DNA of 64,000 nt from Chloroflexota bacterium (GTDB lineage: Bacteria; Chloroflexota; Anaerolineae; J036; Brachytrichaceae), in NCBI GenBank assembly GCA_021788625.1, contig JAJYKL010000008.1, positions 16,972 to 80,971 on the forward strand, given 5' to 3'. The position numbers were made by a program, and so were the translations under genes. Below, in pieces: positions 26,232 to 33,651 of this stretch. Numbering within the stretch: the first letter of the stretch is position 1; every line of letters begins with the position of its first letter. Under the pieces are notes generated by a model. That model made no database searches and had not been told where the DNA came from. It worked only from the letters and a program-made list of their open reading frames with translations.

Positions 26232-26441
26232 TCATAGTGCCTGCCATTCCAATATCACAACGTGACGGTTGCCTGCCAGGCTGATCGCTTCCCTGGAACG
26301 ATAATACGATCCTGCTGGCGGTATGTCGCATAGAGCAGCTGACGAGTGGAAGTGTCGTTCATCGAAGATTGCTTTACCGGACTGGACATAAAGGTAATGC
26401 TCCAATGTGAACCTTATTGCGACAAAACTGCCGGCAGGCAA
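26232..26441 (-). CDS. Possible small hypothetical protein
   Basis: A 69-codon frame starting at TTG fills almost the whole gap between two plus-strand genes. It encodes a mixed alpha/beta-like sequence (FVAIRFTLEHYLYVQSGKAI... HVVILEWQAL). AGG lies 6 nt before the TTG. I do not recognise it, and it could be a degenerate remnant or a chance frame. It is kept because the gap contains no other feature. Confidence 0.3.
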   Translation of the reverse strand: MPAGSFVAIRFTLEHYLYVQSGKAIFDERHFHSSAALCDIPPAGSYYRSREAISLAGNRHVVILEWQAL

Positions 26442-26471
26442 TCCTTACCTACAGGCGGTTCTTAAGTTCTG

Positions 26472-27863
26472 ATGCGCTTTGACCGTTTGGATAGAGCAGC
26501 ACTCTTATTTGCAACCGCACTGGCAGTCATTATCACTGCAGTTGTAGTCACGGGTAACCAGGCTGGCGTGCAGGTTATACACACGTCACCGGCCGACCAC
26601 GCGCGTGACGTGTCTGTTCGCACGCAGATCATTTTTACTTTCGGCGAACCTATGTCTCCAGCAGCCATATCCGAACACCTTTCGATCACGCCGCCTCTTT
26701 CGGGTACTCTGCAGTGGAGTGGTGTGACAGCGAAATTCGTCCCCGCGCAGCCTTTACAGCCTAATATCCCCTACACCTTTACGATCAGCGCGGGGGCGCA
26801 GAGCCTGAGCCGGCGTGCAATGCTTAACTCGTTCTCGCTGTCATTCCAGACCAGTCCGCTGCGTGTCATTTACCTGTCTCCGGCTAACGGCAGCGGTGAT
26901 CTATACATCCGTGAGCTTGCGACGGGCAGCACCCCTTTGCGTCTGACCCGGGAGCCACTGGGCGTGTATGACTATTCCGTCAGCGCCAGCGGAAGCCGCA
27001 TTGTTTATAGTGTCAATAACATCAGCGGTGGACGCGACCTGTGGGTGATCAACACCGATGGCAACGGACGGAGGCAACTGATCGCTTGCGATCATCAGAT
27101 GTGCCAGTCGCCCACCTGGTCGGCGGATGGTAAGCGCATTGCGTTCGAACGTAGCACCATGCAACAGGGAGTCCTGGGCAGCGTGCCGGGACCGGCGCAC
27201 ATCTGGTTATACGACATGGCTGACCGTACCGCAGCGCCCTTGATGAACAATCCTCAACAACTGGGTAGCATTCCCCGCTTCGCGCCAGTGGGCGACCGGC
27301 TTATGTTTTATGACCCGTCTGCCGGGATGATCACCGTGTACGATGTGGTTAGTCAGGAGCGAGTGCAATTTGCAAGCGTCGTGGGCGATCCGGGCGCCTG
27401 GTCGCCAGACAGCAATCAGGTGATATACCCGGACCTGGAGGCAAGCGATATGGGCCAGCTCACGCAGCTTCTACGTGCAAACCTGGTCACCAACGTGATC
27501 ACTCCGGTCATGCCGATCACAACGAGCAATGGCAATGATGTGTCGGTAGCATGGTCGCCAACAGGAGAACGAATTGCTTTCACCCGCCAACCCGCTGGTG
27601 CAGCGAGTTCCTCGGGGGGGGGTCTGTTTGGACCCCAGGTGTGGGTGGGCACATGGTATGGCACGCAAGTGCATGCCCTCACCCAGCCTGGTCTCAATAG
27701 CTATGGGGGTCTGGCGTTCAGCCCAGATGGTCAATGGATTGTCGCAGTACGGAACAGAGTGCAAGAACCTGACTCCCAACCGGAGGTCTGGCTCATTCGC
27801 TCAGACGATGGACAGTTAAGCAGACTGGCCGTGAACGCTACCATTCCGGCCTGGGTGCCATAA
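26472..27863 (+). CDS. Membrane-anchored protein with Ig-like domain and TolB-like beta-propeller
   Basis: 463 residues. An N-terminal hydrophobic segment (AALLFATALAVIITAVVV) anchors or exports the protein. A bacterial Ig-like domain (Big_5 type) follows, recognisable by VIHTSPADHARDVSVRTQIIF and FTFGEPMSPAAISEHLSI. The remainder is a TolB/PD40-like propeller with repeats such as GSRIVYSVNNISGGRDLWVIN, PTWSADGKRIAF, GAWSPDSNQVIYPD, AWSPTGERIAFTR and LAFSPDGQWIVAVR. It probably acts outside the membrane as a binding or scaffold protein. No Shine-Dalgarno is obvious before the ATG. Confidence 0.85.
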   Translation: MRFDRLDRAALLFATALAVIITAVVVTGNQAGVQVIHTSPADHARDVSVRTQIIFTFGEPMSPAAISEHLSITPPLSGTLQWSGVTAKFVPAQPLQPNIPYTFTISAGAQSLSRRAMLNSFSLSFQTSPLRVIYLSPANGSGDLYIRELATGSTPLRLTREPLGVYDYSVSASGSRIVYSVNNISGGRDLWVINTDGNGRRQLIACDHQMCQSPTWSADGKRIAFERSTMQQGVLGSVPGPAHIWLYDMADRTAAPLMNNPQQLGSIPRFAPVGDRLMFYDPSAGMITVYDVVSQERVQFASVVGDPGAWSPDSNQVIYPDLEASDMGQLTQLLRANLVTNVITPVMPITTSNGNDVSVAWSPTGERIAFTRQPAGAASSSGGGLFGPQVWVGTWYGTQVHALTQPGLNSYGGLAFSPDGQWIVAVRNRVQEPDSQPEVWLIRSDDGQLSRLAVNATIPAWVP

Positions 27864-27910
27864 TGCACCACCGCGACCTGTGAAGTGTTCTGGCCGGAAC
27901 GGACATCCTG

Positions 27911-29290
27911 TTATTGAGGCGAGCAATCTGTGTTCAATTGGGCCTGCGCTTTAGCCTGTGCCAGTTGCAGCGTGTCCGTGACGGGCTGGCCATCGAACAC
28001 CAGACGCATAGCGTCTGACAATGTGTTCTGAACGCAAGCCCACCCACTCACAAGCGGTTCCGGACGCGCCAGTGGGGCGACGGTTTTCAACACGGTTGTC
28101 TCGTTGGGCGTCAATATGGTGCCGGCCGTGCTGCCGTTCATGGCTAGAAGTTCTTGCAGTGCGGATGCACGCGCGGGTAATTCACCTGTCTGCGCGGCCC
28201 ATTGAGCGGTTTGCGATTTATCCAGCAACCAGTGCAGGAAGAGCCAGGCAGCCTGCTCGCGATCCAGGTTCTGCACACCCGGTGTCCGCGCGATTACCCA
28301 GAGTGGTGCGCGCAGGTTGGTTGTCTGTGGACGGCCCTCAATCGCGGGAAGCAGCCCGACGCCCCAATCGAAGTCGCCGCGTTGCTTGATGTCTGCACTG
28401 ACGGCGCCCAACTGGTCACTCCAGCCGAACATGAACAGAACGCGCGATGAAGCGAAGTCATCACGACTCTGTGATGATGTGGTAACCCGGTAAGCCTGAT
28501 TCGATCGCACGTAGTCCGACAGGTGGTTCATTGCATCCAGCGCAGCGGGTGTGGCGATTTGTAGCACGTTCAGATTATCCGTTGTAACCTGACCTCCAAA
28601 GGCCAGCAGCCACTGTTCGAAAGTGGTCGCACTGGGGTCGACGCCAAAGCATAGAGTACCTTTGGTCCGATCCGTCGCCGAGCCACAGGCTGTATTGAAC
28701 TGGTCCCATGTGGCAGGTGAATTATCCAGCCCGATGGGCTTTAGCCAATCGCGGTTGTAGTAGACCAATCGAACGATGCCCCCAAAGGGGATGCCCACCG
28801 TCTCACCATTCGAGGTGACGCCTGCCGTCAGGATGAATGGATAGAGGTCAGCGCGGTCGCTCGCATCCCAGCCACTCCCAGGGTAGTTCCCGCCGGACGA
28901 ATCGGTGATAAAACGGTCCAGTGGCGTAAGGATACCCTGGCGATAGTAGGAAGCTGCCTGCACGGTAGAAACCAACATCAAGGCTGGGAGGGCTCGCTGA
29001 GCGATACCCTGTTGCACGCTGCTGTTCAGGGTGGTGGGGTCGTGTCGTTCCGGCACTACCGTGATGTTGTAAGGGTTGGTGCGATTCCACTCGTCAACCA
29101 GATTCAACAGAGCCTGTTCCTTTAGGCCGCTCAAGGTGTGCCAGGCGACCAGCACCTGACCGCGTGCTCCCGACGGAGCCTGCGAGCACGAAGCAACAAG
29201 TGCGCAGACGACTAATACCCAGAGCGCACGGCGGGCAAGGAGATCGAGTGGTGTGGGCAGGGTGAAGCGAGCTGCGGTTTTCTTGACCAT
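27911..29290 (-). CDS. ABC transporter extracellular solute-binding lipoprotein (family 1, sugar type)
   Basis: About 459 residues from ATG 29290; a GTG at 29317 adjacent to the upstream stop is an alternative. A basic N-terminus, hydrophobic stretch and lipobox LVASC give a lipid-anchored protein. The mature part is a type I periplasmic-binding fold with VLVAWHTLSGLKEQALLNLV, NITVVPERHD, GIPFGGIVRLVYYN and FMFGWSDQLGAVSADI, as in MalE/UgpB-like sugar binders. No permease or ATPase genes are adjacent, so it must serve a transporter encoded elsewhere or act as a sensor. It is 27 bp downstream of a metallo-beta-lactamase-fold hydrolase gene on the same strand. Confidence 0.88.
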   Translation of the reverse strand: MVKKTAARFTLPTPLDLLARRALWVLVVCALVASCSQAPSGARGQVLVAWHTLSGLKEQALLNLVDEWNRTNPYNITVVPERHDPTTLNSSVQQGIAQRALPALMLVSTVQAASYYRQGILTPLDRFITDSSGGNYPGSGWDASDRADLYPFILTAGVTSNGETVGIPFGGIVRLVYYNRDWLKPIGLDNSPATWDQFNTACGSATDRTKGTLCFGVDPSATTFEQWLLAFGGQVTTDNLNVLQIATPAALDAMNHLSDYVRSNQAYRVTTSSQSRDDFASSRVLFMFGWSDQLGAVSADIKQRGDFDWGVGLLPAIEGRPQTTNLRAPLWVIARTPGVQNLDREQAAWLFLHWLLDKSQTAQWAAQTGELPARASALQELLAMNGSTAGTILTPNETTVLKTVAPLARPEPLVSGWACVQNTLSDAMRLVFDGQPVTDTLQLAQAKAQAQLNTDCSPQ

Positions 29291-29317
29291 ATTACAGTGA
29301 AGGGCGTCCGTCACCAC

Positions 29318-30280
29318 TTACGCGGTTCCAACCGTTTTCCGGACCACTTGCATGAAGCCTCTGTCATCCTTGACGAGCTCACCGGAGGGAATGAGGGTGT
29401 CATGTGGCGAAACGAGTACTGCATGTCGCTCTAGCGCCCATTGTTGCCAGTATCGCTTAGTTTCGATGGTTTGCACAGGCAGTACGTCATACGCTGTGAC
29501 CCATGCCAGGCGGGCGAATTGGATCATGTACGTAGCCATGTCCCCCAGGATGAAGACAGGACCCAGTGCGGGGGTGAGTGGCAGAAGGGGAGTTAACTCT
29601 CGATCACCCTGGCTATCCTGATTTGTGTCTCCACTACTCCGGAGCACAATGACCGACTGGTGCCCGGCTGTATGCCCAGGGGTGGGAACTGCCCGAACGG
29701 ATGGAGTTATATCAGCAGGACCATCCAGTAAAGTCAGCAATCGGGCTTCCTGTAATGGGACGAAATTCTCGGCGAAATACGTGTTACGTGTGCGTTCATT
29801 GGTGTGTGTGGCGTCGTCATACTCTCGAGCCTGCACATAGTAATGCGCGTTGGCGAAGGTGGGACGGTAGTGACACTGCTTGCTGCCTTCTATACACTCA
29901 GTAGCCCAGCCGGAGTGGTCGCCATGTAGATGGGTGAAGATCACGGTATCAATATCAGCCGGATGCAGGCCGTGACGAGCCAGATCGTCCAGCAAGGTGC
30001 CATTGGGGCGGCGCACCTCGTACTGCGTAGCCAGCACGTCGTTGGGTTTGGTTCCCACACCGCAATCCACCAGGATGTTGTGACCATCAGCGCGGATGAG
30101 GACGCAACGCAAGTCCTGGGGCACGCGGTTCATATCGTCTGGTGCAAGTATCTTGCTCCAGCGGGCCCGCGGAACCAGTCCGAAGGCGCCCCCACCATCC
30201 CAATAGCTCATACCGTCGCTAAGCAGGTCTATGCGAGGCTCTGTATCGATAACGGGTGCTGTCTTATCTTGATCAGCCAT
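29318..30280 (-). CDS. Metallo-beta-lactamase fold hydrolase
   Basis: From ATG 30280 the enzyme is 320 residues; the longer frame up to 30418 overlaps secA and is not credible. The zinc motif is FTHLHGDHSGWA (H-x-H-x-D-H), with the second-metal His in PTPGHTAGHQ and Asp in FILGDMATYM. Residues DCGVGTKPND are typical of the quorum-quenching-like/N-acyl-homoserine-lactonase-type branch, but lactonase activity is not implied. It is cytosolic, with no signal peptide. It follows the secA stop by 97 bp on the same strand. Confidence 0.9.
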   Translation of the reverse strand: MADQDKTAPVIDTEPRIDLLSDGMSYWDGGGAFGLVPRARWSKILAPDDMNRVPQDLRCVLIRADGHNILVDCGVGTKPNDVLATQYEVRRPNGTLLDDLARHGLHPADIDTVIFTHLHGDHSGWATECIEGSKQCHYRPTFANAHYYVQAREYDDATHTNERTRNTYFAENFVPLQEARLLTLLDGPADITPSVRAVPTPGHTAGHQSVIVLRSSGDTNQDSQGDRELTPLLPLTPALGPVFILGDMATYMIQFARLAWVTAYDVLPVQTIETKRYWQQWALERHAVLVSPHDTLIPSGELVKDDRGFMQVVRKTVGTA

Positions 30281-30377
30281 GGTCACTCTACCTTTCAACT
30301 GGCTTCTCACAGCCGGGAGGCATGTGGGCGGATTATCCGGCTCACCCCCGTCCCCGGTCTTTGGTACAGCTTTTGGG

Positions 30378-33300
30378 TTACAGCTCGCCACGGAACCGGC
30401 GGGCGCCTTCGCAGTCACAGTGCTTGACTTTCTTGCCGCTATTGCAGAAGGGGCACACGTCGTTGCGACCGACGCGGACCTTGGTCGCTACCTTTACCGG
30501 CGCGGGTCGCGCTGCTTCCGACCCGCCTGTCGCGCGCACCGGCGCAGACCTGGCAGGCGCACGCGGTAATGGCGCTTGCTGCTGGCGCTGCGGGCGCTGG
30601 CCTGGCTGTGGGTTCGAGCTGAATTGCACATTGAAAATGTGCTGTGCCACCTGCTCGCGGATCGAGTCGAGCAGTTCCGTGTAGGAATTGCTGGCCTCGG
30701 TACGGTAGGCCACCAGCGGATCTTGCTGAGCATAAGCGCGCAAGCCAATACCCTCGCGCAAGTCATCTAGATCGGTCAGGTGACGTACCCATAACTGGTC
30801 TACTGTCTGAATCATGATGGTGCGATCCCGGAATAGACGTACGCCATCGACGAAAGCCTTATTGACAGCTTCGCGATAGTCAGCCGGGATATTATTCAAC
30901 GTCAGCGCCTCCAGATCAGGTGTCAGTGCGTCACCCAGGTGCTTCATCGCGTTGGTATAGACGCAGCGCAGGAGTGTGTCGCGGCTGTTTTTCATGGTTT
31001 CCAGCGTGACGTTAGCCAGCATGAGTTGTGTTTGTACGATACGCGCAAATTCGTCCAGCCCAGCTTCGTAGCGCTTGGTGGCCAGTGCCTGTAGCTCCTT
31101 CGTGATTTCTTCGCGTACACCCCTTTCCCAATGTGTTGCGTCGAAGTCCTTTGGTAACGGCACGATGACGCGCACCTCATTCACCAGACCTTGCAGATCC
31201 CAGTCTTCGGTTGCTTCACCTTGTGTGTGCTCATCCACCAATGACTCGATCTGCTGATTGACCATCTCCATAACTACGTCACGCAGGTCATCCTTCTCCA
31301 GAATCGTTCGGCGTTGGGCGTAGATCACCTCGCGCTGCTTATTGATGACATCGTCATACTGGATGACGTGCTTGCGCAGGTCGAAGTTATACCCTTCCAC
31401 CTTCTCCTGCGCCTGCTCTATTGACTTGCTTAAGATGCCGTACTCCAGAGGAACATCATCCTCAAGCTTCAAGCGCGTCATCATATCCTTTACACGCTCG
31501 CCGCCGAAGCGCTGCATCAGCTCGTCTTCCAGTGAGACATAAAAACGCGTAGAGCCAGGGTCGCCCTGACGGGCACAACGCCCGCGCAACTGGTTGTCGA
31601 TTCGGCGCGCCTCATGCCGCTCGGTGCCGATTACATGCAGGCCGCCCAGAGATAGTACCTGTTTCTTCGCCTCGGCCATCTCAGCCTCGGCCTTGGCCAA
31701 TTCGGCCAGCCACTCCTCGTGCGGCACCTCAGTCAGGTCCCGATCGGCTTTGCGGAAGCGTTCGCGGGCAATGCCTTCGGGGTTTCCGCCCAGCACGATG
31801 TCCACGCCTCGGCCGGCCATGTTGGTGGCAATGGTCACCTGACCTGGTTGGCCAGCCTGGGCAATTACCACTGCTTCGCGCTCGTGCTGTTTGGCGTTCA
31901 GCACCTGGTGCGGTACGCCTTTGCGGTGCAGCATCTGGCTAAGCAACTCGCTCGTCTCGATCGCAATCGTGCCCACCAGAACAGGCCGGCCGGCATTATG
32001 CGCGTTGATTATTTCGTTTACCACGGCTTTGAACTTGGCGTCTCTCGTCTTGAACACCAGATCCGGGTAATCCAGGCGACGGTAATATACGCGCTGCGTC
32101 CTGGGATCCATATAAGTGGTAACCGGCGTACCGTCTACGAATTTGCCACGCTGTTCCTGCAGTTTCCTTTGCATGGCCTGATATTCGATGTTCGTTGGCA
32201 GCGGCACCACCTCAAGAACGTAAATCTTGTAAAACTCCTCGGCTTCGGTGAGTGCCGTACCCGTCATGCCGGAGAGTTTGTCGTACATCCGGAAGAAGTT
32301 CTGAAAGGTAATGGTGGCGTAGGTGAAGGACTCGCGTTGCACCTTTACGCCTTCCTTGGCCTCGATAGCCTGATGCAGGCCCTCGCTGAAGCGCCGGCCA
32401 TACATCAGGCGTCCGGTGAACTCGTCCACGATGATGATCTCGTGCTTATCGCTCACCACGTAATCGCGGTCACGCTCATATACAGCCCAGGCGCGCAGGG
32501 CGTTATCCAGATAGGGTGTCATGTCAGCATGCTCGGGCGAATACAGGTTCTCTATACCGAGCAATTTCTCGATCTTGGCTATCCCATCTTCAGTCAGAGT
32601 AACATTTTTACTCTTGGCTTCGATTATGTAATCTCCGTCGGGTTCCTTCGGATCATTCTTCTTGCTTGGGTCCAGCCGGCGTACCAGCTCGGCAAAGCGC
32701 CGATAGAGCGGGGAGGGCTCGTCGGCAGGACCACTGATGATGAGCGGGGTGCGAGCTTCGTCAATCAGCAGGTTATCCACTTCATCGATGACGGCAAAGG
32801 ACAGCAACGGCTGCCCGTCTTCGTCTACACGCTGGACACAGTCCTGCAGGTCTGTGTTCATGTTGTCACGCAGGTAGTCGAAGCCATATTCGTTGTTGGT
32901 GCCGTACGTAATGTCGCAATGATAAGTATCTGCGCGCTTTACTGGACGCAGATTGAGAAAACGATCGTCTTTGCTGGGATAAGTAGGGTCATATACGTAG
33001 GAAGCATCGTCCGGGCGCCCTTCTCCCGCCGATTGAATGATGCCAACGGTCATGCCTAGTGCATGGTATACCGCGCCCATCCACTGTGCGTCACGTTTGG
33101 CCAGGTAATCATTTTGCGTCACCAGGTGTGCGCCCAGGCCGCTCAGTGCATTCAGGTACATGGGACAGGTGGCTACCAGCGTTTTGCCTTCGCCGGTGCG
33201 CATTTCGGCGATCTTGCCCTGATGCAGCAGCGCCCCACCGACCAGTTGCACATCGAAGTGCCGCAAACCTATGGTGCGGCGCGCTGCCTCACGCACTGCG

Positions 33301-33506
33301 GCGAAAGCTTCCGGCATCAGATCGTCAAGATCCTCGCCTTCATCCAGCCGATGACGAAACTCATCGGTCTTGGCACGTAACTCATCGTCTGTCAACTTCA
33401 TCATTTCTGGTTCCAGTGCGTTGCACCGGTCGACCACAGGAGCGAGACGAGCCAGGGCCTTCTCGCCGTCGCTGCCGACGATCTTTGTCACAAAGTTCTT
33501 GAACAT
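30378..33506 (-). CDS. secA: Preprotein translocase ATPase SecA
   Basis: 1042 residues, rather long for SecA. The motor has Walker A MRTGEGKTL (about residues 102-110), the preprotein-crosslinking region, DEVDNLLIDEARTPLIISGP, GTALTEAEEF, TNMAGRGVDI and RQGDPGSTRFYVSLEDELMQRFG. The C-terminus ends with a zinc domain VCPFCNSGKKVKHCDC, used to bind SecB or ribosomes in other bacteria, preceded by a Gln/Pro/Arg-rich linker. SecA drives proteins through SecYEG. A hairpin with a T-rich tail lies immediately before the ATG (33535-33553). Confidence 0.98.
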   Translation of the reverse strand: MFKNFVTKIVGSDGEKALARLAPVVDRCNALEPEMMKLTDDELRAKTDEFRHRLDEGEDLDDLMPEAFAAVREAARRTIGLRHFDVQLVGGALLHQGKIAEMRTGEGKTLVATCPMYLNALSGLGAHLVTQNDYLAKRDAQWMGAVYHALGMTVGIIQSAGEGRPDDASYVYDPTYPSKDDRFLNLRPVKRADTYHCDITYGTNNEYGFDYLRDNMNTDLQDCVQRVDEDGQPLLSFAVIDEVDNLLIDEARTPLIISGPADEPSPLYRRFAELVRRLDPSKKNDPKEPDGDYIIEAKSKNVTLTEDGIAKIEKLLGIENLYSPEHADMTPYLDNALRAWAVYERDRDYVVSDKHEIIIVDEFTGRLMYGRRFSEGLHQAIEAKEGVKVQRESFTYATITFQNFFRMYDKLSGMTGTALTEAEEFYKIYVLEVVPLPTNIEYQAMQRKLQEQRGKFVDGTPVTTYMDPRTQRVYYRRLDYPDLVFKTRDAKFKAVVNEIINAHNAGRPVLVGTIAIETSELLSQMLHRKGVPHQVLNAKQHEREAVVIAQAGQPGQVTIATNMAGRGVDIVLGGNPEGIARERFRKADRDLTEVPHEEWLAELAKAEAEMAEAKKQVLSLGGLHVIGTERHEARRIDNQLRGRCARQGDPGSTRFYVSLEDELMQRFGGERVKDMMTRLKLEDDVPLEYGILSKSIEQAQEKVEGYNFDLRKHVIQYDDVINKQREVIYAQRRTILEKDDLRDVVMEMVNQQIESLVDEHTQGEATEDWDLQGLVNEVRVIVPLPKDFDATHWERGVREEITKELQALATKRYEAGLDEFARIVQTQLMLANVTLETMKNSRDTLLRCVYTNAMKHLGDALTPDLEALTLNNIPADYREAVNKAFVDGVRLFRDRTIMIQTVDQLWVRHLTDLDDLREGIGLRAYAQQDPLVAYRTEASNSYTELLDSIREQVAQHIFNVQFSSNPQPGQRPQRQQQAPLPRAPARSAPVRATGGSEAARPAPVKVATKVRVGRNDVCPFCNSGKKVKHCDCEGARRFRGEL

Positions 33507-33534
33507 GTCTCACTACTAAGGATAAGAAAAGAGA

Positions 33535-33553
33535 GGCAGGTGCTTCACCTGCC
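33535..33553 (-). terminator. Terminator-like hairpin in the secA leader
   Basis: Read on the minus strand, GGCAGGTG and CACCTGCC form an 8-bp stem with a 3-nt loop, followed by TCTCTTTTCTTATC. The T-rich tract ends 14 nt before the secA ATG. No gene lies upstream on this strand, because dinG is divergent, so if it terminates it must act on secA's own leader. Confidence 0.5.
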
Positions 33554-33587
33554 CCATTACCATAAGTTACGGTTGTATGCTGAGGTG

Positions 33588-33596
33588 ATTATATCA
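33588..33596 (-). promoter_or_regulatory. Extended -10 promoter of secA
   Basis: TGATATAAT on the minus strand fits an extended -10 (TG-n-TATAAT), which needs no strong -35. Predicted start near 33581, giving a leader of about 75 nt that includes the 33535-33553 hairpin. Confidence 0.55.
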
Positions 33597-33634
33597 GCCG
33601 GGTGTTAACAAAGCCTTATATGCAGTGATCGTTG

Positions 33635-33640
33635 TAGAAT
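33635..33640 (+). promoter_or_regulatory. -10-like element of the dinG gene
   Basis: TAGAAT ends 11 nt before ATG 33652, which would leave a leader of only a few nucleotides. No Shine-Dalgarno is visible. Confidence 0.4.
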
Positions 33641-33651
33641 CGCTCTCATCA

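Noticed and set aside
30281..30418. N-terminal extension of the MBL hydrolase
   Set aside because: It would overlap the secA C-terminus by 41 bp and has no similarity to the family; ATG 30280 fits better.
31719..33059. Long plus-strand frame (446 codons) opposite secA
   Set aside because: secA is unmistakable on the other strand; the frame shows no protein-like motif.
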